Below, one piece after another: positions 34,002-43,876 of a stretch of 64,000 nt of DNA. Within the stretch, counting starts at the first letter, position 1. Every line of letters begins with the position of its first letter. Made by a program: the position numbers and the translations under genes. The notes beneath the pieces are model-generated. The model did not search any database. It saw only the letters and a program-made list of their open reading frames with translations, and was not told the origin of the DNA. The stretch lies in NCBI GenBank assembly GCA_949283205.1, contig CASDSD010000020.1, positions 62,001-126,000 of the forward strand. Direction: 5' to 3'. The DNA is from an uncultured Alistipes sp. (GTDB taxonomy: Bacteria > Bacteroidota > Bacteroidia > Bacteroidales > Rikenellaceae).

Positions 34002-34610
34002 TCAGAACTTCAGACCGTACTTCTCGCGCAGCACACGCTCCGCCTGATCCGCCGAGACGAACCGCTCCGACTCCATGCCCACGGCGCGAGCGCCGTCGAC
34101 ATTGGCCTGGTTGTCGTCGAAGAACAACGACTCCTCCGCCTTGAGCCCGTAGCGCGACAACAGCACGCGATATATGCGGGCGTCGGGCTTGAGCAGATGC
34201 TCCTCGCCCGAGACCACCATACCGTCCAGTTCGTCGAATATGCCGTATTGCGAACGCACCGAGGGAAAGGTCTCGGCCGACCAGTTCGTAAGGCCGTAGA
34301 CACCGTATCCCGCACGCTTCAGACGCCGCACCAGATCGGCCGTACCCGGAATCTCGCCGCCGATCATCTCGATCCAGCGGTCGCGGTAGGCGGCGATGGC
34401 GTCGGCCCATTCGGGATGCAGGGCCGTAAGCTCCGCCACACCCTCGTCGAAAGGTTTCCCTCCGTCGAGCGACATGTTCCATTCGCCCGTGCAGATATTC
34501 TCGATGAACCACCGGCTGCGCTCCGCATCGCCGAAATAGGGATCGTAAAGATATCGGGGATTCCAGTCCACAAGCACCCCGCCGTAGTCGAATACTATGT
34601 TCCTGACCAT
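34002..34610 (-). CDS. HAD-superfamily phosphatase (YihX / epoxide-hydrolase-N type)
   Basis: 202 residues of HAD subfamily IA. Motif I is 'VFDYGGVL': the nucleophile Asp8 is present and the usual second Asp is Gly, as is normal in the YihX / soluble epoxide hydrolase N-terminal group. Motif II 'LTNWS', motif III Lys in 'LLKPDARIY', motif IV 'LFFDDNQANVDGA'. YihX dephosphorylates alpha-glucose-1-phosphate in E. coli; the substrate here is unknown. Monocistronic, convergent with the M16 peptidase gene. Confidence 0.87.
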   Translation of the reverse strand: MVRNIVFDYGGVLVDWNPRYLYDPYFGDAERSRWFIENICTGEWNMSLDGGKPFDEGVAELTALHPEWADAIAAYRDRWIEMIGGEIPGTADLVRRLKRAGYGVYGLTNWSAETFPSVRSQYGIFDELDGMVVSGEEHLLKPDARIYRVLLSRYGLKAEESLFFDDNQANVDGARAVGMESERFVSADQAERVLREKYGLKF

Positions 34611-34726
34611 AATTTTTTCAATGTTTTGATATTAGCAGAGAACTTGCGGCCGCAAAAATTCGACTCCTCCGTCCGCATCGGGCCTCTGCCGCCCGTCCGT
34701 GACTCCACCCCGCCCCTACGCACCGG

Positions 34727-36526
34727 TCAGTCGTCGTTCTCGGTCTGCGAGATACGCACCAGGGCCTCGCGGTAGGCGTTCAGTATGCGCGACTTCGAGA
34801 TGAAGCCCAGATAGCGGTTGTCGCGGTCAACCACGGGGAGCATCCACGTATGGTTCTCCTCGAAGCGCGGCAGGATGCTCTGCACCTGCTCGTGTTCGAG
34901 TATCTTGTACGGAGGCTGTATCATGTAGTCGATGATCGGGCGGCCCCACATCTCGCGCTTGAACATGTCCTCACGCAGGTCGTCCAGCTGGACCACGCCC
35001 AGCAGGTGGCCGAAGTTGTCGATAACGGGAAATATGTTGCGGTGCGCCGACGAGATGATACCCACCACGTCGCCCAGCGTGAAGTTCTCCTTGATACGCA
35101 CGAAGTCAGTCTCCATAAGGTCCTCCAGCTTCAGGAAGACGAACACCGAACTGTCCTTGTCGTGCGTGATCAGCTCGCCGCGCTGCCGCAGCTGCTTGGT
35201 GTAGATCGAGTCGCGGTCGAGCGTATAGTCCACGGCGAAGGATATCGACGCCACGATCATCAGCGGGATGAAGAGCCCGTAGCCGTTCGAAAGCTCCGCA
35301 ATGAGGAATATCGACGTGAGCGGCGCCTTCATGACGCCCGCCATGACGCCCGCCATACCCACAAGGGTGAACGACACGACCGAGATATTCCACTCGAACA
35401 GGGCATTGCACGCCAGCGCCACGATGGCTCCCATGAACGCCCCCACGAAGAGTGACGGGGCGAAGGTACCTCCGACGCCGCCCGCGGCGTTCGTCGTGGC
35501 CATGGCTATGACCTTGAAGAACATCACGGCCGTAACGTATATCAGCGCCACCCACTCCACATGCCGGAAGCGGAAGAAGAGCGAGTTGTCGAACAGGTCG
35601 GGCACATTGCCGTGCATGAGAGCCGTAAGGGCCTCGTAACCCTCACCGTAGAGCGGCGGGAAGATGAAGATCAGCACTCCCAGCACCACACCGCCCAGGG
35701 CCCATCGCCTGTATTGCGAACTTACGGCCTTCACGCGCGCGCCCACGGCCGAATTCATCGAGGTGAAGTAATACGACATGAGGCCGCAGCAGACACCCAG
35801 CACCACATACAGCGGGATCTGGCGTATGACGAATACGTCCGACGCGCTCAGCGTCACGGATATTATGGGGTCGAAGCCGCGGAAGACGAGCGCCACGGTG
35901 GTGGCCGTAACCGACGAGACCAGCAGAGGGATGACCGATGCGGCCGTAATGTCGAGCATGAGTATCTCGAGGACGAAGACGACACCCGTAATCGGGGCCT
36001 TGAAGATAGCCGCCACGGCAGCACCCGCGCCGCAGCAGAGCATAAGCGTAAGCTCCTTGTAGTTAAGGCGCGCCAGACGCCCCACATTCGAGCCTATGGC
36101 CGCTCCCGTCAGTACGATAGGAGCCTCGGGACCCACCGAACCGCCGAAACCGATGGTCGTGGCTCCGCCCACGATCGAGGTCCAGCAGTTGTGCGGCGCT
36201 ATGCGCGAGTCACGGCGCGACATGGCGTAAAGCACGCGCGTGACACCCTCCGAAATCTCGTCCTTGACGATATATTTCACGAAGAGCGTCGCCAGCACGA
36301 TACCCACAGCGGGATATATCAGGTAGAGGAAATGCGCCTGATCGACCGGGAACCATGTAACCAGCGCCGAACGTATGCCGTAGAGCAGCATCTCGAACAC
36401 GTATGTGCCCAAGCCGGCCAGGGCTCCCACGACGATGGCCAGCAGCACCATCATCTGACGGTTGCTCAAACGCTTGGCCTTACCGAGTATCCATTCGGAT
36501 ATGTGTTCTATCGCGGTCGACGACAT
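34727..36526 (-). CDS. ClC-family chloride channel/transporter with C-terminal CBS domains
   Basis: 599 residues: a ClC membrane domain (about 15-430, 'GFGGSVGPEAPIVLTGAAIGSNVG', 'GAGAAVAAIFKAPITGVVFVLE') and two CBS domains (about 455-595). The selectivity-filter block is G-P-E-A-P rather than the usual G-R-E-G-P: the gating Glu is kept, but the neighbouring Arg and Gly are replaced. CBS pairs usually sense adenine nucleotides. The ATG at 36526 was preferred over an in-frame TTG at 36547 because AGGA lies about 8 bases before it. It follows trpS by 50 bases, possibly co-transcribed. Confidence 0.92.
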   Translation of the reverse strand: MSSTAIEHISEWILGKAKRLSNRQMMVLLAIVVGALAGLGTYVFEMLLYGIRSALVTWFPVDQAHFLYLIYPAVGIVLATLFVKYIVKDEISEGVTRVLYAMSRRDSRIAPHNCWTSIVGGATTIGFGGSVGPEAPIVLTGAAIGSNVGRLARLNYKELTLMLCCGAGAAVAAIFKAPITGVVFVLEILMLDITAASVIPLLVSSVTATTVALVFRGFDPIISVTLSASDVFVIRQIPLYVVLGVCCGLMSYYFTSMNSAVGARVKAVSSQYRRWALGGVVLGVLIFIFPPLYGEGYEALTALMHGNVPDLFDNSLFFRFRHVEWVALIYVTAVMFFKVIAMATTNAAGGVGGTFAPSLFVGAFMGAIVALACNALFEWNISVVSFTLVGMAGVMAGVMKAPLTSIFLIAELSNGYGLFIPLMIVASISFAVDYTLDRDSIYTKQLRQRGELITHDKDSSVFVFLKLEDLMETDFVRIKENFTLGDVVGIISSAHRNIFPVIDNFGHLLGVVQLDDLREDMFKREMWGRPIIDYMIQPPYKILEHEQVQSILPRFEENHTWMLPVVDRDNRYLGFISKSRILNAYREALVRISQTENDD

Positions 36527-36576
36527 ATCTGCATCCTGACGCCGCAAGGACGCCAGCCGATTTACATCATTTCAAT

Positions 36577-37668
36577 TTACTGAGCGTTACGGTACATTTC
36601 CGACTGGCGGCGGATCATCTCCGTGTCGTCGAAATAGTCGATCTTCATGGCGCGCTTGACCATGGCGAGGGTCTCGGCGGCCTCGGCACGCGCAACATCG
36701 CACCCGCGGCGCAGCATCTCGTAGACACCCTCGATGTCACGCTCGTACTCCTTGCGGCGCGCACGGATCGGTTCCAGCACCTCCTGCAGCACCGAGTTGA
36801 GGAACTTCTTGACCTTCACGTCGCCCAGGCCGCCGCGGCGATAGTGGGCCTTCAACTCCTCCAAAGACGAGTAGTCGGGCAGGAACTCCGCGAAGTGGTC
36901 GCAGCACGAGAAGGCATCCAGATAGGTGAAGACGCAGTTGCCCTCGATCTTGCCCGGGTCCTCGATGCGGATATGGTCGGGATCGGTATACATGCTCATC
37001 ACCTTCTTGCGCACATCCTCCGCCGTATCCGACAGGTAGATGCAGTTGCCCAGCGACTTGCTCATCTTGGCCTTGCCGTCGGTGCCGGGCAGGCGCAGGC
37101 ACGCCGCATTCTTCGGCAGCAGGATCTCCGGCTCGACCAGAGTCTCGCCGTATACCGAATTGAACTTGTGGACGATCTCGCGCGTCTGCTCTATCATAGG
37201 CTCCTGGTCCTCGCCCACGGGCACCGTCGTGGCACGGAACGCCGTGATGTCCGAGGCCTGCGAGATGGGATAGGTATAGAACCCCACGGGGATCGACTTG
37301 CCGAAGTTGCGCAGCTGTATCTCGGCCTTGACGGTCGGGTTACGCTCCAGGCGCGCCACCGTGACCAGATTCATATAGTAGAAGGCCAGCTCGCACAGCT
37401 CCGGGATCTGGCTCTGGATGAATATCGTCGCCTTGGCGGGGTCGAGCCCGCAAGAGAGGTAGTCGAGCGCAACCTCGATTATATTGCGGCGTATCTTTTC
37501 GGGATTGTCGGCATTATCGGTAAGAGCCTGCGCGTCGGCTATCATGATGAATATCTTGTCGAATTCGCCCGAATTCTGCAACTCGACCCTCTGGCGCAGC
37601 GATCCCACGTAATGACCCAGATGGAGTCTGCCGGTGGGCCTGTCGCCCGTCAAAATAACTTTTCCCAT
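36577..37668 (-). CDS. trpS: Tryptophan--tRNA ligase
   Basis: 363 residues. Class I motifs: '[15 protein letters not shown]' (HIGH form H-L-G-H at about 16-19) and '[11 protein letters not shown]' (KMSKS). The N-terminus [13 protein letters not shown] is the family start, which places the initiation codon at 37668 rather than at the in-frame codon at 37698. Divergent from oxyR. Confidence 0.97.
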   Translation of the reverse strand: MGKVILTGDRPTGRLHLGHYVGSLRQRVELQNSGEFDKIFIMIADAQALTDNADNPEKIRRNIIEVALDYLSCGLDPAKATIFIQSQIPELCELAFYYMNLVTVARLERNPTVKAEIQLRNFGKSIPVGFYTYPISQASDITAFRATTVPVGEDQEPMIEQTREIVHKFNSVYGETLVEPEILLPKNAACLRLPGTDGKAKMSKSLGNCIYLSDTAEDVRKKVMSMYTDPDHIRIEDPGKIEGNCVFTYLDAFSCCDHFAEFLPDYSSLEELKAHYRRGGLGDVKVKKFLNSVLQEVLEPIRARRKEYERDIEGVYEMLRRGCDVARAEAAETLAMVKRAMKIDYFDDTEMIRRQSEMYRNAQ

Positions 37669-37738
37669 CGTTTTTGAGATTAAATCCGTGTCCTGCACGC
37701 CGCGGCGCCGAAATGCCCGCCCGCATGCACATTGGCCA

Positions 37739-37769
37739 CAAAAGTAACAATTTATGCGCGAGGGGCAAA
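37739..37769 (-). promoter_or_regulatory. trpS promoter
   Basis: On minus, TTTG (37769-37766), a 19-base spacer and TACTTTTG (37746-37739) match the Bacteroidota consensus. The leader to the trpS ATG is about 65 bases. Confidence 0.65.
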
Positions 37770-37773
37770 AAAA

Positions 37774-37805
37774 CTTGGAGGCTATAATTTTTTTTTATAA
37801 CTTCG
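37774..37805 (+). promoter_or_regulatory. oxyR promoter
   Basis: CTTG at 37774-37777, a 20-base spacer rich in T and TAACTTCG at 37798-37805 are each one base off consensus. The leader is under 20 bases. Its -33 box lies only 4 bases from the trpS -33 box, so a regulator bound here could affect both genes. Confidence 0.55.
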
Positions 37806-37828
37806 TTCCTCTAATCGCGTATCCGCTT

Positions 37829-38740
37829 ATGACAATCATCCAACTGCAATACCTTATCGAAGTTGCCAACTGCGGCAGCTTCTCGGCGGCATCGGAACGC
37901 TGTTTCGTCACACAGCCCTCTCTCAGCATGCAGATAAAGGCCCTCGAGGACGAACTCGGCGTAATCCTGCTCGACCGCTCGAAAAAGCCCGTAATACCCA
38001 CCGATGCCGGCAGCGTGGTAATAGCGCAGGCACAGGAGACGCTGCGCGCATACAACTACATCCGCGAATCGGTGGCCGAGCTCAAGGGCGAGACCTCGGG
38101 CAAGCTACGCCTCGGCGTAATACCCACCATAGCCCCGTATCTGCTGCACAAGTTCATCCCCGACTTCGTCAGGGAGTACCCCCGCGTGGAGCTCGAGATA
38201 CGCGAGATGGTCACGGCCGACATAATCGAGGCGCTCAAGCACGACAACATCGACGCGGCGATCGTCGCCAGCGGCACCTGCGGCGACGGAATCATAGAAC
38301 ACGACCTTTTCAGCGACCGTTTCTACGCCTACGTGTCGCCCGAGAACCCTCTCTTCGAGCGTTCGAACATACGCATCGAGGACATCGACCTGAAGGATCT
38401 CATCCTGCTCAGCCGCGGAAACTGCATGCGCGACCAGATCATAGAGCTGTGCCAGGCGCGGCGCGGAATACCGTCGCACTACTACTTCGAGTCGGGGTCG
38501 CTCGATACGCTCATGCGTATCGTCGACTGCACCTCGTGCCTTACGATAATACCCGAGATGGCACTCGAATACATCCCCGCAGAACGCCGCGCGCAGGTGA
38601 AGACCCTCGCCAAGGGGGCCACGTCGCGTCGCATCGCCATCGTCGTGCGCCGCACCTATGTCAAAAACTCGATCATCGCGGCCCTCGAATCGACAATCCT
38701 CGCAAAAGCCGCGCCGCAGGCGGTGCCACAGACGGCATAG
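37829..38740 (+). CDS. oxyR: OxyR-type LysR-family hydrogen-peroxide sensor
   Basis: 303 residues. Residues 1-60 are the LysR winged helix ('LQYLIEVANCGSFSAASERCFVTQPSLSMQIKALEDELG'), the rest the effector-binding domain. The redox pair is Cys199 and Cys208 in G-N-C-M-R-D-Q-I-I-E-L-C, the same spacing as E. coli OxyR Cys199/Cys208, which form a disulfide on peroxide exposure. Target genes (ahpC, dps, katA) are not adjacent. The ATG at 37829 gives the family start; the open frame upstream is promoter. Confidence 0.93.
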   Translation: MTIIQLQYLIEVANCGSFSAASERCFVTQPSLSMQIKALEDELGVILLDRSKKPVIPTDAGSVVIAQAQETLRAYNYIRESVAELKGETSGKLRLGVIPTIAPYLLHKFIPDFVREYPRVELEIREMVTADIIEALKHDNIDAAIVASGTCGDGIIEHDLFSDRFYAYVSPENPLFERSNIRIEDIDLKDLILLSRGNCMRDQIIELCQARRGIPSHYYFESGSLDTLMRIVDCTSCLTIIPEMALEYIPAERRAQVKTLAKGATSRRIAIVVRRTYVKNSIIAALESTILAKAAPQAVPQTA

Positions 38741-38758
38741 GCCACAGGCCGAAGCGCG

Positions 38759-39403
38759 CTACGCCTTGCGTCTCAAGGCCGCCAGCATCTCGAAACGCCG
38801 TTGGGAAGGTGTCCCGACCAAGGGTGTCGCCGCAGGGAAATCCCGGTCAAAGAGCGCTGCGGCCTCGAGGTCGACGTCATATATCCGGTCCTCGAAATAG
38901 CGCCCCGCAGCATTCTGCAACACCCCTTCATGCAATTCGCACACGAGCAGCGCGTCGGCATACATGTCGTCGCCGGTGCGTATGCCGTAACTCTCGGCCG
39001 CAGAGAATCCGCGCCCGCAATAGTAGTCGGGGTCACCGCACAGCACCACCGCCGCAAACCCCAACAGGGCGGCAGCATCCCGGAAGCGGCCGATCAGAGC
39101 CGACCCTATGCCACGCCCCTGATACTCCGGCGCCACGGCGACGGGCCCCAGCGTGGCCACGGCGAGGCGGCGGCCGTCGTCGGTCTCGATCCTGCCGCCC
39201 ATGCCCGCCACAATGCCTGTCACACGGCTGCCGGCACACGCCACAATGGACAGATCGTCGATAAACGCTCCGCTCTCCCTCATCACATGCAGCAGGAAAT
39301 GTTCGCAGCACCCGGGCGCATAACGGTTCCAGAATGCCTCCCGCACCACCGATTCGCTCTGCCGGTAATCGCTCTCCCGCTCCTTACGATAAACCACATC
39401 CAT
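38759..39403 (-). CDS. GNAT-family N-acetyltransferase
   Basis: 214 residues. The N-terminal half is a GNAT domain with the acetyl-CoA loop Q-G-R-G-I-G-S-A ('VAPEYQGRGIGSALI'), preceded by 'LGPVAV' (beta-4) and followed by 'VVLCGDPDYYCGRGF', the signature of the YhbS-like predicted acetyltransferases. The C-terminal 60 residues are less conserved. The acceptor is unknown. Convergent with oxyR (18-base gap). Three 12-base direct repeats lie just upstream of its start. Confidence 0.85.
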   Translation of the reverse strand: MDVVYRKERESDYRQSESVVREAFWNRYAPGCCEHFLLHVMRESGAFIDDLSIVACAGSRVTGIVAGMGGRIETDDGRRLAVATLGPVAVAPEYQGRGIGSALIGRFRDAAALLGFAAVVLCGDPDYYCGRGFSAAESYGIRTGDDMYADALLVCELHEGVLQNAAGRYFEDRIYDVDLEAAALFDRDFPAATPLVGTPSQRRFEMLAALRRKA

Positions 39404-39427
39404 TGCCCAAACGCGATAATATGTTCG

Positions 39428-39462
39428 TCAATCTGTCCTCAAATCTGTTCTCAAATCTGTCC
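39428..39462. repeat. Three tandem copies of a 12-base repeat upstream of the GNAT gene
   Basis: TCAATCTGTCC, TCAAATCTGTTC and TCAAATCTGTCC follow each other without gaps (11, 12 and 12 bases), 25-59 bases upstream of the GNAT start codon. This could be an array of binding sites or simple slippage. The rest of the 39404-39662 interval holds the rsfS promoter and nothing else I recognise. Confidence 0.7.
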
Positions 39463-39604
39463 GGATGACGTTCCGCACGCCATCCGGCAGCGCCCGCACC
39501 GCCCGTAAAGGTACGGAATCATCGGCCGTAACGCAAACGCAGCCCACGTAAAACCGCCTTTCCGACAGACAAAAACGATTCCGCGGCCGAACTCGCGGCA
39601 ATAT

Positions 39605-39636
39605 TTTCGCAGTCTCACAAAAAAAACATATCTTTG
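39605..39636 (+). promoter_or_regulatory. Promoter of the rsfS-ftsH run
   Basis: TTTC (39605-39608), a 20-base spacer and TATCTTTG (39629-39636) fit the Bacteroidota promoter, with the -7 box a full match. No terminator is seen downstream until after 46042. Confidence 0.65.
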
Positions 39637-39662
39637 CGAAGTTATACTGCGCAATTTTATTT

Positions 39663-40013
39663 ATGGAAAAACTCATTGAGACAATTGTCGATGCCATACA
39701 GGATAAGAAAGGTAAGAATATTGTATCGTTGGACCTCACGGGTTTCGACGGGGCGATATGTTCCCACTTCGTTGTATGCAATGCCGATTCCACCACACAG
39801 GTTGCGGCCATAGCCGCCGGAATAGAAGAGAAGGTCGAAGAGGTGCTGGGTGAAAAGGCCTGGAGGATCGAAGGCCAGCAGAACGCATTCTGGATAGCGA
39901 TGGACTACCTCGACGTGGTGGTGCATATCTTCCAGACCGAGCTGCGCGAATACTACAAGCTCGAAGAGCTGTGGGCCGACGCACCGATTAAGAAATACGA
40001 ATACGAACTGTAA
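39663..40013 (+). CDS. rsfS: Ribosome silencing factor RsfS (YbeB/Iojap family)
   Basis: 116 residues, full length. 'IVSLDLTGFDGAICSHFVVCNADSTTQVAAIA' and 'WIAMDYLDVVVHIFQTELREYYKLEELWADA' are the Iojap-family blocks. RsfS binds L14 of the large subunit and blocks joining to the small subunit when nutrients are scarce. First gene of a long plus-strand run; ftsH follows after 2 bases. Confidence 0.95.
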   Translation: MEKLIETIVDAIQDKKGKNIVSLDLTGFDGAICSHFVVCNADSTTQVAAIAAGIEEKVEEVLGEKAWRIEGQQNAFWIAMDYLDVVVHIFQTELREYYKLEELWADAPIKKYEYEL

Positions 40014-40015
40014 TC

Positions 40016-42196
40016 ATGGCAAACACCAATAACGACAAAAGAGGCAACATCAAAACCATACGGCCCAACTTCATGTGGATATGGGCCGCACTGGTGATGA
40101 TAATCATAGGATATTCGTTCTTCGCGGGCGGCGACTCGAAGCCCGTGACAAGCGACTGGTACACCGTTTCGGACATGATCCGCAACGGCGAGGTGCAGCG
40201 CATAAAGGTGATGAACAAGAATACCGCACTGGTATATCTTACGCCCGAAGCCATCGAAAAATACCGCGACAGCGGCGACGAACGTTACAAGCGCCTGCCG
40301 CGTCAGGGCGAGCAGCTCACATTCACCATCGGGTCGGTGGACATCCTCGACCGCGACGTCAACCAGGCCCTCGCCGAGTCGACGGTGGACAACAACCCCA
40401 TAAGGCTCGAGTACGCCAACGAAAGTACGGGATGGGGAGATATCGTCCTCAACCTGCTGCCGTGGATATTCCTTATCGGAGTCTACATATTCTTTATCCG
40501 CAGCATGTCGCGCGGCGGAGGCGGCGCCGGCGGAGGAATCATGAACGTCGGCAAGGCCCGCGCACAGGTCTTCGACAAGGACGACACCAACAAACGCGTC
40601 ACGTTCAAGGATGTTGCCGGCCTCGAGGAGGCAAAGGTCGAGATAATGGAGATCGTCGACTTCCTGAAGAAGGCCGACAAATACCGCGAGCTCGGCGCCA
40701 AGATACCCAAGGGAGCGCTGCTCGTAGGCCCTCCGGGCACAGGCAAGACCCTGCTGGCAAAGGCCGTCGCAGGCGAGGCAAACGTACCGTTCCTCTCGAT
40801 ATCGGGATCGGACTTCGTCGAGATGTTCGTGGGTGTGGGCGCTTCGCGCGTACGTGACCTCTTCGAGCAGGCCAAGCAGAAGGCTCCGTGCATAGTCTTC
40901 ATAGACGAGATCGACGCCATAGGCCGCGCCCGCGGCAAGAATGCCGGTTTCTCGGGCAACGACGAGCGCGAGAACACGCTCAACCAGCTGCTCACCGAGA
41001 TGGACGGCTTCCAGACCAACACGGGCGTCATAGTCCTCGCGGCCACAAACCGCGCCGACATCCTCGACAAGGCTCTCATGCGCGCCGGCCGCTTCGACCG
41101 TCAGATCGAGGTGGGGCTGCCCGATGTCAAGGAGCGCGAGGAGATATTCAACGTACACCTGCGCAACCTGAAGCTCGACCCGCATCTCGACCGCTCGTTC
41201 CTGGCCAAGCAGACCCCGGGATTCTCGGGCGCCGACATAGCCAACGTATGCAACGAGGCGGCCCTGATCGCCGCACGCCATAACAAAAGCAGTATAGGAC
41301 GCGAGGATTTCCTCGCCGCCATCGACCGCATTGTCGGCGGACTGGAGCGCAAGAACAAGATCATAACCCCCGAGGAGAAGCGTACCATAGCATACCACGA
41401 GGCGGGACACGCCACCGTAAGCTGGATCCTCGAGAACGCCAGCCCGCTGATCAAGGTAACCATAATTCCGCGCGGCAAGGCGCTCGGCGCCGCATGGTAC
41501 CTGCCCGAGGAGCGGCAGATTACAACACGCGAGCAGCTTATGGACGAGATGGCCGCCACGCTCGGCGGACGTGTCTCGGAGCAGCTCACCTTCGGCAAGA
41601 TATCGACGGGAGCGCTGAACGACCTGGAACGCGTCACCAAGATGGCCTACGCCATGGTGGCATACTACGGCATGAGCGACAAGGTGGGGACGCTGAGCTA
41701 CTACGACTCGACGGGACAGAGCGACATGTCGTTCACGAAGCCCTATTCGGATCTCACGGCACAGGAGATCGACGCCGAGACAAAACATATCATCGACGAG
41801 GCATACGTCATGGCGAAAAAGGTCCTCATGGAACATGCCGACGGGCTGAAGGAGCTGGCGGAGCTGCTGCTCTCGCGCGAGGTGGTCTTCACCGAGGATG
41901 TGGAACGCATATTCGGCAAGCGCAAGAAGGATATCCAGCGCGAGCGCGCCGAGGCCGAAGCCGAGGAGCAGCGCAAGCAGGCCGAGGCGCTGCGACGCGA
42001 GGAGCGTGCCGAAGAGGAGGGCAAGACCGGTAACGGCAAAGCGGATACTACCGCTGGCGGCACGACCATAACCGTAAGCCTCGATCCCGAGATTACGGCC
42101 GCGAAGGAGGCCCCGAAGAGCGGGACGCAGAAGGCGGACACGGCGCCGCAAGCCGAAAGGCCCGACACCGCCGCCGCAAAAGAGAACAAGGCATAG
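40016..42196 (+). CDS. ftsH: ATP-dependent zinc metalloprotease FtsH
   Basis: 726 residues. Two membrane helices (about 20-38 and 142-163) flank a periplasmic domain; the AAA module has Walker A G-P-P-G-T-G-K-T near 239-246, Walker B '[12 protein letters not shown]' and SRH '[21 protein letters not shown]'; the protease domain has H461-E-A-G-H465. After about residue 640 there is a long charged, Ala/Glu-rich tail, longer than in E. coli FtsH. FtsH degrades membrane and regulatory proteins. Start directly after rsfS. Confidence 0.97.
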   Translation: MANTNNDKRGNIKTIRPNFMWIWAALVMIIIGYSFFAGGDSKPVTSDWYTVSDMIRNGEVQRIKVMNKNTALVYLTPEAIEKYRDSGDERYKRLPRQGEQLTFTIGSVDILDRDVNQALAESTVDNNPIRLEYANESTGWGDIVLNLLPWIFLIGVYIFFIRSMSRGGGGAGGGIMNVGKARAQVFDKDDTNKRVTFKDVAGLEEAKVEIMEIVDFLKKADKYRELGAKIPKGALLVGPPGTGKTLLAKAVAGEANVPFLSISGSDFVEMFVGVGASRVRDLFEQAKQKAPCIVFIDEIDAIGRARGKNAGFSGNDERENTLNQLLTEMDGFQTNTGVIVLAATNRADILDKALMRAGRFDRQIEVGLPDVKEREEIFNVHLRNLKLDPHLDRSFLAKQTPGFSGADIANVCNEAALIAARHNKSSIGREDFLAAIDRIVGGLERKNKIITPEEKRTIAYHEAGHATVSWILENASPLIKVTIIPRGKALGAAWYLPEERQITTREQLMDEMAATLGGRVSEQLTFGKISTGALNDLERVTKMAYAMVAYYGMSDKVGTLSYYDSTGQSDMSFTKPYSDLTAQEIDAETKHIIDEAYVMAKKVLMEHADGLKELAELLLSREVVFTEDVERIFGKRKKDIQRERAEAEAEEQRKQAEALRREERAEEEGKTGNGKADTTAGGTTITVSLDPEITAAKEAPKSGTQKADTAPQAERPDTAAAKENKA

Positions 42197-42241
42197 CTCG
42201 GAGGCAAGACATCAATAAAAGGACAAAACGGAAAGCAGGCC

Positions 42242-43105
42242 ATGAACGAAAAGATGAAAAATCTCTGGGTGCGCTCCCTGAGCGGCGCGGTACTCGTCGT
42301 CGTAGTGCTGGGAGCCATTCTCTGGTCGAAATGGAGTTTCGCAGCGCTGCTGATGGCCATAATGTTAGGCGGCGAGTGGGAATTCTACCGCATGGCGCAC
42401 AAGGCCGGATACTCGCCACAGCGCATATTGGGACTTGTCGCCGGAGCCATCGTCCTCGCCGTGGCATTCATCCTGATGTGGATGTTCGACCGCGGCTCCT
42501 CGGTAAGCTCCCACTATCTGATGCTCGCCTTCGGTCTGATACTCTATATCATGCTGTTGCTGCCCACGATGTTCATCTGCGAGCTCTACCGCAAGAGCCC
42601 CACGCCCATCGCCAACATAGGTTCGACCCTTATGGGGGTGGTATATGTGGCCATGCCGCTGGCGCTGCTCTTTTTCATCCCGCTGCTGCTGGGCCGCGGC
42701 GTGTGGAACCCATGGGCGCTGATATTCTACATATTCATCATCTGGGCCAACGACGTCTGCGCATACCTGGTGGGCATGAGCATCGGCCGCCACCGCCTCT
42801 TCCAGCGAATCTCGCCCAAGAAGTCGTGGGAAGGATTCATAGGAGGACTCATCGGCGCCATGGTGATGGGATATGTCGCCTCGACCGTAATGCAGGGAAC
42901 ACATGCAATATGGATCGGCATGGCTCTGATCGCCGCCGTCACGGGCGTCTTCGGCGATCTGGTCGAGTCGCTGTTCAAGCGCTCGGTCGACGTCAAGGAC
43001 TCCGGGAACATACTCCCCGGACACGGAGGCTGGCTCGACCGTTTCGACGCCCTGCTGCTGTCGATACCGTTCGTATTCATTTACCTCGTATTCTGCATCA
43101 ATTAG
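42242..43105 (+). CDS. cdsA: Phosphatidate cytidylyltransferase
   Basis: 287 residues, about eight membrane helices. The C-terminal signature is intact: 'SLFKRSVDVKDSGNILPGHGGWLDRFDALL'; 'ISPKKSWEGFIGGLIGA' is the second family block. It makes CDP-diacylglycerol from phosphatidic acid and CTP, the precursor of PE and PG. psd lies just downstream, so two phospholipid enzymes are neighbours. Confidence 0.96.
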   Translation: MNEKMKNLWVRSLSGAVLVVVVLGAILWSKWSFAALLMAIMLGGEWEFYRMAHKAGYSPQRILGLVAGAIVLAVAFILMWMFDRGSSVSSHYLMLAFGLILYIMLLLPTMFICELYRKSPTPIANIGSTLMGVVYVAMPLALLFFIPLLLGRGVWNPWALIFYIFIIWANDVCAYLVGMSIGRHRLFQRISPKKSWEGFIGGLIGAMVMGYVASTVMQGTHAIWIGMALIAAVTGVFGDLVESLFKRSVDVKDSGNILPGHGGWLDRFDALLLSIPFVFIYLVFCIN

Positions 43106-43130
43106 AAACTCAACCTAACAGCTCCAAGTC

Positions 43131-43799
43131 ATGAAGATAAACAAGGAAGGATACAAAATCATAGCCATATCGGGCCTCGTATGTCTCGTATTCTGGCTGT
43201 TGTTATATTACTTCGAGAGCAAACACTCGGGTGTGGGGCTCCTCGTCACCGGCGCCCTGCTGCTCATCGTCTTCTGGTTCTTCATCGTGGCCTTCTTCCG
43301 TGAACCGCGCCGCGTGAAGATACACGATCCGGAGCTGGTATTCTCACCCTGCGACGGCCGCGTCGTGGTGACCGAAATAGTACACGACGACGAGTATCTC
43401 AACGAGAACATGTTGCAGATATCGATCTTCATGTCGATAACCAACGTACATATGAACTGGGTTCCCGTAAGCGGCACCGTCGAGTACTACAAGTACCACC
43501 CCGGACGCTTCCTCATAGCATACCACCCCAAGTCGTCGACCGAGAACGAGCGGACCACAACCGTGGTACGCATGGAGAACGGCAAGCGGGTGCTCTTCCG
43601 TCAGATTGCGGGACTCATCGCCCGCAGAATAGTCTCGTACATGAAGGTCGGGGACCACGTGACGCAGAACGATGTCTTCGGATTCATCAAGTTCGGCTCG
43701 CGCATCGATGTTCTCGTACCCAAGGACAGCGAGCTGCTGGTCGAGATAGGCGATCCCGTGGTGGGGTCGCAGACACCCCTCGTGCGGCTCAAGAAATAG
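43131..43799 (+). CDS. psd: Phosphatidylserine decarboxylase proenzyme
   Basis: 222 residues of the short PSD-A type. Two N-terminal membrane helices (about 10-55), then the catalytic domain. The self-processing site is F188-G189-S190-R-I-D, where cleavage makes a pyruvoyl group from Ser190. 'FSPCDGRVV' and 'NVHMNWVPVSGTVEYY' are family blocks; the latter holds a catalytic His. It converts phosphatidylserine to phosphatidylethanolamine. pssA is not adjacent here. Confidence 0.95.
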   Translation: MKINKEGYKIIAISGLVCLVFWLLLYYFESKHSGVGLLVTGALLLIVFWFFIVAFFREPRRVKIHDPELVFSPCDGRVVVTEIVHDDEYLNENMLQISIFMSITNVHMNWVPVSGTVEYYKYHPGRFLIAYHPKSSTENERTTTVVRMENGKRVLFRQIAGLIARRIVSYMKVGDHVTQNDVFGFIKFGSRIDVLVPKDSELLVEIGDPVVGSQTPLVRLKK

Positions 43800-43876
43800 C
43801 AGGGGCCGCATGTCCCGTACGGAGACAGCGGCCGGATACAACCTCCGGACCATGAAAACCATTAAAGAGTAAACGT

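Noticed and set aside
39953-42151. A 732-codon open frame on minus, opposite ftsH
   Set aside because: Same antisense artefact; the plus frame is a textbook FtsH, and no start context or promoter is seen on minus.
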